Shown piece after piece: positions 33,652-41,685 of a stretch of 64,000 bases of DNA (within the stretch, counting starts at the first letter, position 1; every line of letters starts with the position of its first letter). The stretch lies in the NCBI RefSeq assembly GCF_006352025.1, contig NZ_CP040936.1, positions 1,674,001-1,738,000 of the forward strand, read 5' to 3'. The stretch is from Hymenobacter sp. DG01 (GTDB lineage Bacteria; Bacteroidota; Bacteroidia; Cytophagales; Hymenobacteraceae). The notes under the pieces are model-generated. The model was not told the DNA's origin, made no database searches, and saw nothing but the letters and a program-made list of their open reading frames with translations. A program made the position numbers and the translations under genes.

Positions 33652-34706
33652 TGAAGACCATTCTGCTGATTGAAGACAACGACCTGATTCGGGAAAATAC
33701 GGCGGAGCTGCTGGAGCTGGCTGGCTACGCGGTGCTGACGGCCGAAAACGGCAAGCAGGGAGTGGAACAGGCCCTGGCTACCCGCCCCGACCTGGTGGTG
33801 TGCGACATTATGATGCCCGTGCTGGATGGCTACGGCGTGCTGCAGATTTTCAACCAGAACCCCCAACTCTCGGGGGTGCCTTTCATCTTCCTGACCGCCA
33901 AAACCGAGCGCACCGACCAGCGCCGGGGCATGGAGCTGGGCGCAGATGATTACCTGACCAAGCCCTTCGATGAAACGGAGCTGCTGAGCGCCATTACCGG
34001 ACGCCTCAACCGCTTCCGCCACCTCAAGCCCGACTACGACCTGCAGCAGCCCGGCGCCCTTACTGAGTTTCTGGACGATGCTTCGGCCGTGGGCAAGCTC
34101 TCTGACCTGGTGGCCGACCGGCGGCCTCATACCTTGCGCAAAAAGCAGGAAGTGTACGTGGAGGGCGACGAGCCCACGCGCCTGTACTTTGTGCAGGAAG
34201 GCCGGGTAAAAACCGTGCGCCGCACCGCCGCCGGCAAAGAGCTGATTACGGGCGTGTACGGGGCCGGCGAGTTTTTCGGCTACCTGCCCCTGCTGCAGCA
34301 AACCCCGCATGACGACACGGCCGTGGTGCTCGACGACGCGACCCTGCTTTACATCCCGCGCGAGGATTTCACCCAGCTGGTGCACCGCAACCCCGCCGTG
34401 GGTCAGCAGTTTATCCGGCTGCTGGCGGGCCGCGTGAGTGAGCGGGAGCAGCAGCTGGTAGGCATGGCCTATAACTCCCTGCGCCGCCGGGTGGCCGATA
34501 CGCTGCTGCGCATGCACGAGGAAGCCGGCGCCACCCCGGAAGCCCTCATTCAGCTCTCCCGCGACGACATGGCCGCCGTAGTTGGCACCGCTCCCGAATC
34601 CCTGATCCGGACTCTGAGCGAGTTCAAGCAGGATGGTCTGGTAGAATTGACGCCCAAAGGAATTCGGGTGCTGCAGCCTCAGAAGCTGCGCCAGCCCAAC
34701 TGGTAG
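33651..34706 (+). CDS. response regulator with CRP/FNR DNA-binding output
   Basis: This is a 351-residue regulator. The receiver domain has Asp52 and Lys104 (DIMMPVLDG, DYLTKPFDE). A cyclic-nucleotide-type beta-roll follows (about 145-260: RKKQEVYVEGDEPTRLYFVQEGRVK, YGAGEFFGYLPLL), then a dimer helix and a CRP winged helix (SRDDMAAVVGTAPESLIRTLSEF). Glu316 and Arg320 align with FNR Glu209 and Arg213, which read the TGA half-site; FNR Ser212 is replaced by Ile. It has no N-terminal cysteine cluster, so it is not an iron-sulfur FNR. Phosphorylation by the coupled PAS kinase probably replaces direct oxygen sensing. Likely targets are the TGA-N6-TCA boxes in this region. Confidence 0.93.
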   Translation: MKTILLIEDNDLIRENTAELLELAGYAVLTAENGKQGVEQALATRPDLVVCDIMMPVLDGYGVLQIFNQNPQLSGVPFIFLTAKTERTDQRRGMELGADDYLTKPFDETELLSAITGRLNRFRHLKPDYDLQQPGALTEFLDDASAVGKLSDLVADRRPHTLRKKQEVYVEGDEPTRLYFVQEGRVKTVRRTAAGKELITGVYGAGEFFGYLPLLQQTPHDDTAVVLDDATLLYIPREDFTQLVHRNPAVGQQFIRLLAGRVSEREQQLVGMAYNSLRRRVADTLLRMHEEAGATPEALIQLSRDDMAAVVGTAPESLIRTLSEFKQDGLVELTPKGIRVLQPQKLRQPNW

Positions 34707-34734
34707 CCTCCAGCACGAAGCCCCGGTCGGAGGA

Positions 34735-34854
34735 ACGCCTACCCCCATCAACCACCCAAACCCAGTGGCCGGTCCGCCGTCGAAGGCGTCCGGCCGGTTG
34801 GCTTCGTGCCAACTCATGCTCGGTTGGGTTTAGGTGGTTGATGGGGGTAGGCGT
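34735..34854. repeat. MITE-like element with 30-bp terminal inverted repeats
   Basis: Arms at 34735-34764 and 34825-34854 match with one mismatch over 30 bases and start ACGCCTACCCCC. The 60-base centre contains GGCTTCGTGC, whose complement GCACGAAGCC also occurs inside the element at 44735-44873. It has no open frame and lies between the response regulator and the cupin. Confidence 0.7.
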
Positions 34855-34883
34855 GGCTGAGTGCGGAAGCTCAGCCGTTGGGG

Positions 34884-34926
34884 TGAGTTTTGTCATGCCG
34901 AGCGGACGGATTGAGGGCGTACTTCG
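34884..34926 (+). promoter_or_regulatory. FNR/CRP-type box and -7-like element for the cupin
   Basis: TGAGTTTTGTCA (34884-34895) is a TGA-N6-TCA box. GTACTTCG ends at 34926, 42 bases from the start of the box, where the -7 element lies in the other members of this set. Its match to TAnnTTTG is only partial. Confidence 0.5.
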
Positions 34927-34976
34927 GGCCGGCAAGCCGGGGCGGAAGTCACCGCCCGGCTCAGCCTTTTCCGCTC

Positions 34977-35285
34977 ATGTTCCCCTCCCTGAAAACCGGC
35001 AGCCTGCTCCAGGGCCAGCACACGCCCGTTGGCCCCCAGAAAGCCCTGGTTTTGCTCGACAAAGCCGGCCAGAAAATCATCTACAAAACCTTCACGGCCG
35101 GCGAAGTTATGCCTACGCACCACGCCAGCGTGGACGTACTGGTAGTGGTACTGGCCGGGCGGCTCATCATCACCCAGGAAAGCAGCCCGGTGGAAGTAAC
35201 CACCGACGACTATGTGGTTATTGCCAACGGCGCCCCTCACTCCCTGCACTGCCTTGAAGACGCCCGCATTCTGATTTACCGCTAG
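34977..35285 (+). CDS. small cupin-domain protein
   Basis: This is a 102-residue single cupin. The two cupin motifs are visible: GEVMPTHHASVDVLVVVLAGRLII and DDYVVIANGAPHSLHCLED, with histidines in the usual metal-binding places. Such small cupins bind a metal ion and may be sensors or enzymes; the substrate is unknown. The ATG at 34977 gives the family length. A TGA-N6-TCA box lies 81 bases upstream, which places it in the same proposed regulon as the cbb3 oxidase. Confidence 0.8.
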   Translation: MFPSLKTGSLLQGQHTPVGPQKALVLLDKAGQKIIYKTFTAGEVMPTHHASVDVLVVVLAGRLIITQESSPVEVTTDDYVVIANGAPHSLHCLEDARILIYR

Positions 35286-35369
35286 CCCAGGCTCCCGGTA
35301 GCACCACGGCCCGCTTCCATCCGGTATGGAAGCGGGCCGTGGCATAGGGCACAAAAGGAGCAGCGAAGC

Positions 35370-35747
35370 TCAGAGCACCGATAAGGAACCGCGCTGGCGC
35401 AGCCGGTACTCGAACATGGTGGCAATGTTGAGGGCGCGCACCTTAGCCTCCTCCGCCTTGGGGCCGGTGAAGAGCGTGTCCACGGTGGCCTCGAACAGCT
35501 CCAGCCAGCGCTGGAAATGGGTAGCATCAATAGGCAGGGGCAGGTGCTTGGGGAAGGGCCGGCCATGGTAGCGGGCCGAGCCCAGCAGAATGCTGCTCCA
35601 GAAATCGTACATAATGGGCAGGTGCCGGGGCCACTCTACGCGGGCCACCTGGTTGAACACGGGGTCCAGCAGCGGGTCGTGGTTTACCTGCTCGTAAAAC
35701 GTATCAACCAGCAGGCGGATGTCGGTTTCCGATTCAATATCGGGCAT
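35370..35747 (-). CDS. group III truncated hemoglobin
   Basis: This 125-residue protein has the layout of group III truncated hemoglobins: DIRLLVDTFYEQVNHDPLLDPVF, then WPRHLPIMYDFWSSILLG, YHGRPFPKHLPLPI and the proximal histidine in ATHFQRWLELFEATVD. These bind heme and ligands such as O2 or NO. It follows a small four-helix membrane protein by 36 bases on the same strand, and the pair faces the ccoI-ccoS genes. This setting suggests a role in oxygen or NO handling under low oxygen. Confidence 0.92.
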   Translation of the reverse strand: MPDIESETDIRLLVDTFYEQVNHDPLLDPVFNQVARVEWPRHLPIMYDFWSSILLGSARYHGRPFPKHLPLPIDATHFQRWLELFEATVDTLFTGPKAEEAKVRALNIATMFEYRLRQRGSLSVL

Positions 35748-35783
35748 TGCGGTGAGGATAAGGGGTAGGGAGAAACAGGGAAA

Positions 35784-36278
35784 TCAGGCGGCCTGGGGCA
35801 CGGCGGGTTGGCCCTGGGGCTGCTGGCCGGCTACCCGCAGCGCCCAGCGGAACCCCCAGCAGCCGGTCAGCAGCAAGGTCAGGAGCTTCACCACTTCCAG
35901 CCCGATGTACACCGTGTGCAGGGAGTTGGGCGGGGCCGGGTGGCCGGCCAGCAGGGCCAGGGCGCGCACATCCAGGGCCGGCAGCAGCCAGGCCGTCTGC
36001 AGCAGCAGCACCCCGCTCAGCAGCCCCAGCGCCGTGCCGATGTGGGCCGGCACCCGGCCGTAGAAGCCACTTACAACGGCCACTGCGGCCAGCAGCAGCT
36101 CGGCCTTGTTGAGGGCCGCAAACACAATCCGCCCGATGCCCAGGCCCAGCGGCACGGTAATGTGCGGGGCCGTAAACTTGAGCGGGGCTTCCAGAAACGA
36201 AATACCGGCCACCATGCCGGCCCACACGAACAGGGCCAGGGTGAGCAGCAGAGAGGCCGTAGCGTGCGCGCGGGGCAT
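35784..36278 (-). CDS. four-helix integral membrane protein next to truncated hemoglobin
   Basis: This is a 164-residue protein with four predicted membrane helices (about 8-28, 47-70, 78-100 and 120-145). The first helix ends in AGISFLEAPLKFTAPHITVPLGLGIGRIVF, a charged and conserved-looking loop. I recognise no enzyme family; it is loosely like DUF4149-type proteins. Coupling to the hemoglobin gene suggests a linked role, perhaps as a heme- or redox-linked membrane partner. The C-terminal tail QPQGQPAVPQAA is probably disordered. Confidence 0.65.
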   Translation of the reverse strand: MPRAHATASLLLTLALFVWAGMVAGISFLEAPLKFTAPHITVPLGLGIGRIVFAALNKAELLLAAVAVVSGFYGRVPAHIGTALGLLSGVLLLQTAWLLPALDVRALALLAGHPAPPNSLHTVYIGLEVVKLLTLLLTGCWGFRWALRVAGQQPQGQPAVPQAA

Positions 36279-36492
36279 AGCAGTAAAGTTTGCGTGTGAT
36301 TTGATATCGAAGGCTAATCAAAGGTCAGCGCCAGGCCGAACAGCGCCAACCGTCATGAGGCTCCCGCTCTCCCCAAGGCGAGGGGACCGGGGGAGGTTCC
36401 ATCAGGTGCTACCCCAGGGCCTAACGGCTAACCTGTCGCAAAGGTCGGCTGGCGCAGCCAGCACTAGGCTGAGATAAATCAGGCGGGCGGGC

Positions 36493-36535
36493 TGACATTC
36501 ATCAGGGAACGGGCGCGCCAGCCGGGGGAGCTTTG
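36493..36535 (+). promoter_or_regulatory. FNR/CRP-type box and -7 element of ccoI-ccoS
   Basis: TGACATTCATCA (36493-36504) is a TGA-N6-TCA box flanked by GGGC and GGG. GAGCTTTG (36528-36535) fits nAnnTTTG. The offset from box start to last G is 42 bases, which places the box centre near -41.5, the class II activator position. Confidence 0.68.
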
Positions 36536-36560
36536 GGGTTGAAACAGCCCGCTTTTGCCC

Positions 36561-39017
36561 GTGCCTACTCTTGCCTCTGCCCCTACCCCCGTCCGCGTTG
36601 CCTGCTCGCACTGCGGCGACGAGTGCCCCGACCAGCCCATCCGGCTGGCGGCCCGGCCCGAGCTGCATTTCTGCTGCCAGGGCTGCCAGGCCGTGTACGA
36701 GCTGCTCGACCAAAGCAACCTGTGCACCTACTACCGCCTCGACGACAAGCCGGGCCAGAAAGTAAAGGACGTGGAGCTGCCCGGCCGCTTCGACTACCTG
36801 GAGGTGGAGTCGGTGCAGGGGCAGCTGCTGGCGTTTCGCTCCGACACGCTGGCCCGCCTCACCCTGAGCATTCCGCAGATGCACTGCGCCTCCTGCATCT
36901 GGCTGCTCGAAAACCTGTTCAGGCTCAACCCCGGCATCACGGCTTCGCGGGTAAATTTCCTGCGCAAAGAGCTTACCGTCAGCTACAATCCCACGGCCAC
37001 TACCCTCAAAGACGTGGTGAAGCTGCTGGCTTCGGTGGGCTATGAACCTCAAATTACCCTGGCCGAGCTGGGCGCCCAGCCCCACCACGCGGGCCGCACG
37101 CTCTACTACCAGCTCGGTCTGGCGGCGTTTGCCTTCGGCAATGTGATGCTGATGGCCTTCCCCGACTACTTTTCCTTCACGGAGCAGCTGCAGGCCTCGT
37201 TCGGGCGGTTTTTTGGGTGGCTGAGCGTGCTGCTGAGCTTGCCGGTGCTGCTGGTGAGTGCGCGCGGCTTCTACCGCTCGGCCTGGCAGGGGCTGCGCCA
37301 ACGCTACATCAACCTCGATTTTCCCATCAGCCTGGGCCTGACGGCCCTGTTCCTGACCAGCCTCTACGACATTGCCACCGGGCGTGGCCCCGGCTACCTA
37401 GATTCGTTTACGGGCCTCGTGTTTTTCATGCTGATTGGCAAGTGGGTGCAGCAGCGCACCTACGACGCCCTGCGCTTCGACCGGGACTTCACCTCCTACT
37501 TTCCGGTGGCCGTCACGCTGCTCGGGCCGGGCGGGCAGGAGCAGTCGGTGCCGGTGCGGGAGCTGCGGGCAGGCCAGCGGATACGGGTGCGCCACCAGGA
37601 AATTGTGCCGGCCGATGCCGTGCTGCTGCGCGGACAGGGCCAGATTGACTACAGCTTCGTGACGGGCGAAAGCGTGCCGGTGGCGCGCACCTCGGGCGAG
37701 GTGGTGTACGCTGGCGGCCGGCAGGTAGGCGAGGCCGTGGAGCTGGAAGTAGTGCGCGAGGTGTCGCAGGGCTACCTCACCCAGCTCTGGAACAACCCCG
37801 CCTTCCAGAAGGAGGAAAAGGCTACCCTGGAAACCTACGCGAACCGTGTGGGCCGCTACTTCGTGGCCGTGACCCTGGTGCTGGCCCTGGGCGCGGTGGC
37901 CTACTGGCAGCTGCAGGGCCAGCCCGTTATGGCCTTGCGGGCCTTTACCTCGGTGCTGGTTATTGCCTGTCCCTGCGCCCTCTCGCTGGCTACGCCATTT
38001 GCCCTGGGCGCCGCGTTGCGGGCGCTAGGGCGCCGCAAGCTCTACCTCAAAAACTCAGGGGTAGTGGAAACCCTGGGCCGCGCCGATACCATCGTGTTCG
38101 ACAAAACCGGCACCCTCACCGATGTGAAGCGCTCCGAGGTGGAATACCGCGGCCCGGCCCTGAGCCCGGCCCAGCAGCAGGCCCTGGCCGCCGTGGTAGG
38201 GCAGTCAACCCACCCCCTGAGCCAGCGCCTGGCCGCCGAGCTGCCCGCCGCCCTGGCCGTGGTGGAGAACTTCCGGGAAGTGCCGGGCCAGGGCCTGACG
38301 GGCACCGTAGGCGGAATGGATGTGCGGGTGGGGTCGGAGGCGTTTGTGGGGGTAGGAAGCGCCGCCCCAGCAGCCCCAGTACCGGAAGCTCCCGCTGCCA
38401 CTTCCGATGCGCTGCAGTCCCGTGTGTACGTGCGCCTGGAGGGGGTGCAGGGCTGCTACCTGCTGCGCAACGTGTACCGCGAGGAGCTGCGCCCGGTGCT
38501 GGCCGAGCTGGGGCAGCACTACCACCTGGCGGTGCTCTCCGGCGACAACGACACGGAGCAGGACCGCCTGCGCGCCTTGTTCGGCCCCGAGGCGGAGCTG
38601 CACTTCCGGCAGTCGCCCCAGCAGAAGCTCGACTACATTGCCCACCTCAAGCAGCAGGGCCGCACCGTCATCATGGTCGGTGATGGGCTCAACGACGCGG
38701 GCGCCCTGCAACAGGCCGACGCCGGCATTGCCCTCACCGATACGCTCACCAACTTCTCCCCCGCCTGCGACGCCATTCTGGACGCCGGCAGCTTTGGCCG
38801 CCTGGCCACCTTCCTGAAGTTTTCTCAGGACTGCCTGCAGGTGGTGCTGGGCACGTTTGTGCTCTCCTTCTGCTACAACGGCATCGGGCTGGGCCTGGCC
38901 GTGCAGGGCAGGTTCACGCCCATTGTGTCGGCCATTCTGATGCCCATCAGCTCCCTGAGCGTGATGGTATTTGCCACCCTGCTGGTGCGCTACGCCGCCC
39001 ACCGGCGCCACCTCTAA
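36561..39017 (+). CDS. ccoI: copper-transporting P-type ATPase for cbb3 oxidase assembly
   Basis: This is an 818-residue P1B-type ATPase. An N-terminal cysteine-rich domain (CSHCGDECP, FCCQGCQAVYELL) precedes a heavy-metal domain with MHCASC (Cys109, Cys112). The ion-binding CPC is at 470-472 (IACPCALS). The phosphorylation site is DKTGTLT with Asp514, and the hinge is GDGLNDAGAL. It moves copper out of the cytosol for the CuB site of cbb3 oxidase. No ATG fits the N-terminus; GTG at 36561 is chosen over a TTG two codons earlier. It is followed by ccoS, as in other cbb3 clusters. Confidence 0.95.
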   Translation: MPTLASAPTPVRVACSHCGDECPDQPIRLAARPELHFCCQGCQAVYELLDQSNLCTYYRLDDKPGQKVKDVELPGRFDYLEVESVQGQLLAFRSDTLARLTLSIPQMHCASCIWLLENLFRLNPGITASRVNFLRKELTVSYNPTATTLKDVVKLLASVGYEPQITLAELGAQPHHAGRTLYYQLGLAAFAFGNVMLMAFPDYFSFTEQLQASFGRFFGWLSVLLSLPVLLVSARGFYRSAWQGLRQRYINLDFPISLGLTALFLTSLYDIATGRGPGYLDSFTGLVFFMLIGKWVQQRTYDALRFDRDFTSYFPVAVTLLGPGGQEQSVPVRELRAGQRIRVRHQEIVPADAVLLRGQGQIDYSFVTGESVPVARTSGEVVYAGGRQVGEAVELEVVREVSQGYLTQLWNNPAFQKEEKATLETYANRVGRYFVAVTLVLALGAVAYWQLQGQPVMALRAFTSVLVIACPCALSLATPFALGAALRALGRRKLYLKNSGVVETLGRADTIVFDKTGTLTDVKRSEVEYRGPALSPAQQQALAAVVGQSTHPLSQRLAAELPAALAVVENFREVPGQGLTGTVGGMDVRVGSEAFVGVGSAAPAAPVPEAPAATSDALQSRVYVRLEGVQGCYLLRNVYREELRPVLAELGQHYHLAVLSGDNDTEQDRLRALFGPEAELHFRQSPQQKLDYIAHLKQQGRTVIMVGDGLNDAGALQQADAGIALTDTLTNFSPACDAILDAGSFGRLATFLKFSQDCLQVVLGTFVLSFCYNGIGLGLAVQGRFTPIVSAILMPISSLSVMVFATLLVRYAAHRRHL

Positions 39018-39029
39018 CCCTGCCTGCTC

Positions 39030-39194
39030 ATGAATATTATCTTTCTGCTAATCGGTATCAGCCTGGTAGTGGCCCTGTTGTTTTTGGGCGGCTTTTTCTG
39101 GGCCGTGCGCTCGGGTCAGTACGAAGACGACTACACGCCCTCGGTGCGCATACTGTTTGAGGACGAGGACCCCACCCCAACCCCTCCCCACTAG
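39030..39194 (+). CDS. ccoS: cbb3 oxidase maturation protein CcoS
   Basis: This is a 54-residue protein 12 bases after ccoI. It has one membrane helix (IIFLLIGISLVVALLFLGGFFWAV) followed by SGQYEDDYTPSVRILFED, the typical CcoS layout with an acidic stretch after the helix. CcoS is needed for cofactor insertion into cbb3 oxidase. The last residues, DPTPTPPH, and the stop codon are encoded by one arm of an intergenic palindrome (39170-39288), so the tail is probably acquired and not functional. Confidence 0.9.
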   Translation: MNIIFLLIGISLVVALLFLGGFFWAVRSGQYEDDYTPSVRILFEDEDPTPTPPH

Positions 39195-39288
39195 GGAGGG
39201 GGTTGAGTTTGTATCTCAACGATAATCAGTCAAATCGTTGCAATGGTACAATAAGCCCCCTGCCTATTGGAGACGGGTTGGGGTGGGG
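39170..39288. repeat. interspersed palindromic element reaching into ccoS
   Basis: CCCCACCCCAACCC (39170-39183) and GGGTTGGGGTGGGG (39275-39288) are perfect inverted arms. Inner GC-rich parts resemble the elements at 5058 and 43125. The left arm lies inside the ccoS reading frame and provides its final codons. Confidence 0.65.
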
Positions 39289-39290
39289 CC

Positions 39291-39355
39291 TGACATCAAT
39301 CAACCCCCGGGCTGACTTTCGTCATCCCTTCCGCAGCAGCCTTGCAGGACCTTTG
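39291..39355 (+). promoter_or_regulatory. tandem FNR/CRP-type boxes and -7 element of ccoNO
   Basis: Two TGA-N6-TCA boxes occur, TGACATCAATCA (39291-39302) and TGACTTTCGTCA (39313-39324), with starts 22 bases apart, about two helical turns. GACCTTTG (39348-39355) is the -7 element, with the last G 42 bases from the start of the second box. The ccoNO start is about 30 bases further on. Confidence 0.68.
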
Positions 39356-39384
39356 GAGAAGTAAATCACTCACTTCTACAGGCT

Positions 39385-41634
39385 ATGCAAGTCGAAGCCA
39401 TACCGCCGGTTGCGGCGCCCCAGTCGCCGGCCCGCCCCCACACTCCCCCGCGGGCGGTTGATACCTTTTTCTACGATAACAAAATTGTCCGCGACTTTGG
39501 CATTGCCACGGTAGTATGGGGCATTATTGGCATGCTGGTGGGCATTCTGGCCGCTTTCCAGTTGGCCCGCCCCGAGGTGAACATGGGCACCGCCTACACC
39601 ACCTTCGGCCGCATCCGCCCCCTGCACACCAACGCCGTGATTTTCGCCTTCGTCGGCAACGGCATCTTTATGGGGGTATACTACTCCCTGCAGCGCTTGT
39701 GCAAGGCCCGGATGTTCTCCGGGGTTCTGAGTAAAATCCACTTCTGGGGCTGGCAGCTCATCATCGTTTCGGCGGTAGCTACCCTACCCCTGGGCATTAC
39801 TACCTCCAAGGAGTACGCCGAGCTGGAGTGGCCCATTGATATTGCCATTACCCTGGTGTGGGTGGTGTTCGGCTGGAACATGTTCGGGACCATTGCCCGC
39901 CGCCGCGAGCGGCACCTGTACGTGGGCATCTGGTTTTACATTGCCACCTTCCTGACGGTAGCCGTGCTGCACATCGTCAACTCGATGGCGTTGCCGGTGA
40001 GCTTCCTGAAAAGCTACTCTATGTACGCCGGCGTGCAGGATGCCCTGGTGCAGTGGTGGTACGGCCACAACGCGGTAGCCTTCTTCCTGACCACGCCTTA
40101 CCTGGGCATGATGTACTACTTCCTGCCCAAGGCCGCCGAGCGCCCCGTGTACTCCTACCGCCTGAGCATCATCCACTTCTGGTCCCTGATTTTCATTTAC
40201 ATCTGGGCCGGACCTCACCACTTGCTTTACACGGCCCTGCCCGACTGGGCCCAGAGCCTGGGGGTAGCCTTCTCCGTCATGCTGATTGCGCCCAGCTGGG
40301 GCGGCATGATCAACGGCCTGCTCACCCTGCGCGGGGCCTGGGACAAGGTGCGCGAGGAGCCCGTGCTTAAGTTTATGGTGGTGGCCGTAACGGCCTACGG
40401 CATGGCCACCTTCGAGGGGCCGATGCTCAGCCTCAAAAACGTAAACGCCATTGCCCACTTCACCGACTGGATTGTAGCCCACGTACACGTAGGCGCCCTG
40501 GGCTGGAACGGTTTCCTGACCTTCGCCATCCTGTACTGGCTGTGGCCCCGCCTCTACCGCACGCCGCTCTACTCCAAGAAGCTCGCCAACACCCACTTCT
40601 GGCTGGGTACCCTGGGCATCCTGTTCTACGCCCTGCCTCTGTACTGGGCCGGCTTTACCCAGGGCCTGATGTGGAAGCAGTTCAACAGCGAGGGCATGCT
40701 GCAGTACAGCAACTTCCTCGAAACCGTGCTGCAGATTGTGCCCATGTACTACCTGCGCGGCATTGGCGGGGTTCTTTACCTGAGCGGGGTGTTCTTCATG
40801 GTGTATAACCTGGTGAAAACCGCCAAAGCCGGCACGCTGCTGGCCGAAGAAAAAGCCCAGGCTCCGGCCCTGGTACCCGCCGAGCTGGTAGAAGAGCACC
40901 AGGGCGGCCACTGGCACCGCTGGATTGAGCGCCGCCCCGTGCAGCTAAGCATTGCCGCCACTGTGGCCATCCTCATTGGGGGTGCCATTGAGATGGTGCC
41001 GACCTTCCTGGTGCGCAGCAACGTGCCTACCATTGCCTCCGTGAAGCCTTACACGGCACTGGAGCTGCAGGGCCGCGACATCTACATCAAGGAGGGCTGC
41101 TCGAACTGCCACACCCAGATGGTGCGCCCCTTCCGCTCCGAAACCGAGCGCTACGGCGAGTACAGCAAGGCGGGCGAGTTCGTGTACGACCGGCCCTTCC
41201 TGTGGGGCTCCAAGCGCACCGGCCCCGATTTGCACCGCGTAGGCGGCAAGTACCCGCACTCCTGGCACTACAACCACATGCTCGACCCCACCAGCATGTC
41301 GCCGGGCTCGATTATGCCGGCCTACCCCTGGCTGTTTGAGCAGGATATCGACTACAAGATTCTGCCCGCCAAAATCAAGGCCCTGCGCAACCTGGGCACT
41401 CCCTACGCCCAGGACTACGACCAGGTAGCCGTGGACGACGCCCGCCGCCAGGCCCAGGGCATTGTGCAGGAACTGAAGAAGGAAGACATCGAGGTGAAGA
41501 CCGACAAGGAAATTGTGGCCCTGATTGCCTACCTCCAGCGCCTGGGCACCGACATCAAAGTAAAGCAGGAGCCCGCTACCGCCGCCGCGCCGCCTACCCC
41601 GGTCCAACGGGCTTTGCCCGTCGGACCGGGGTAG
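39385..41634 (+). CDS. ccoNO: fused cbb3-type cytochrome c oxidase subunits I and II
   Basis: This is a 749-residue fusion of CcoN and CcoO. The CcoN part (about 25-490) has the 12-helix core with heme and CuB histidines, for example in HTNAVIFAFVGNGIF, WWYGHNAVAFFL and WAGPHHLLYTALP, and HVHVGALGW. A linker and one membrane helix (about 520-545) lead into CcoO, whose heme c site is CSNCH at 572-576 (EGCSNCHTQMVRPF). The enzyme reduces O2 to water with high affinity and pumps protons. Fusion of these subunits is known in Bacteroidota. The last residues and the stop codon lie in a long palindrome (41586-41642). Confidence 0.97.
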   Translation: MQVEAIPPVAAPQSPARPHTPPRAVDTFFYDNKIVRDFGIATVVWGIIGMLVGILAAFQLARPEVNMGTAYTTFGRIRPLHTNAVIFAFVGNGIFMGVYYSLQRLCKARMFSGVLSKIHFWGWQLIIVSAVATLPLGITTSKEYAELEWPIDIAITLVWVVFGWNMFGTIARRRERHLYVGIWFYIATFLTVAVLHIVNSMALPVSFLKSYSMYAGVQDALVQWWYGHNAVAFFLTTPYLGMMYYFLPKAAERPVYSYRLSIIHFWSLIFIYIWAGPHHLLYTALPDWAQSLGVAFSVMLIAPSWGGMINGLLTLRGAWDKVREEPVLKFMVVAVTAYGMATFEGPMLSLKNVNAIAHFTDWIVAHVHVGALGWNGFLTFAILYWLWPRLYRTPLYSKKLANTHFWLGTLGILFYALPLYWAGFTQGLMWKQFNSEGMLQYSNFLETVLQIVPMYYLRGIGGVLYLSGVFFMVYNLVKTAKAGTLLAEEKAQAPALVPAELVEEHQGGHWHRWIERRPVQLSIAATVAILIGGAIEMVPTFLVRSNVPTIASVKPYTALELQGRDIYIKEGCSNCHTQMVRPFRSETERYGEYSKAGEFVYDRPFLWGSKRTGPDLHRVGGKYPHSWHYNHMLDPTSMSPGSIMPAYPWLFEQDIDYKILPAKIKALRNLGTPYAQDYDQVAVDDARRQAQGIVQELKKEDIEVKTDKEIVALIAYLQRLGTDIKVKQEPATAAAPPTPVQRALPVGPG

Positions 41635-41642
41635 GCGGCGCG
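41586..41642. repeat. 57-base perfect-type palindrome covering the ccoNO stop codon
   Basis: Arms at 41586-41612 and 41616-41642 match with one mismatch over 27 bases around a TTT loop. The core GGTCCAACGGGC resembles GGTCCGACGGGC in the element at 44735-44873. The palindrome encodes the last residues of CcoNO (TPVQRALPVGPG) and its TAG stop. Confidence 0.75.
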
Positions 41643-41685
41643 GTCCGAAATCCAAGTCCCTAAGACCTCAAGTCCCCAAGTCCCT

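Noticed and set aside
33552..34817. A 421-codon minus-strand frame opposite the response regulator
   Set aside because: The plus-strand regulator has all receiver and CRP motifs; the antisense product has none.
36301..36321. TTGAT-N11-ATCAA inverted repeat upstream of the four-helix membrane protein
   Set aside because: The 11-base spacer does not fit the FNR box (4 bases between TTGAT and ATCAA); left as a possible but unsupported site.
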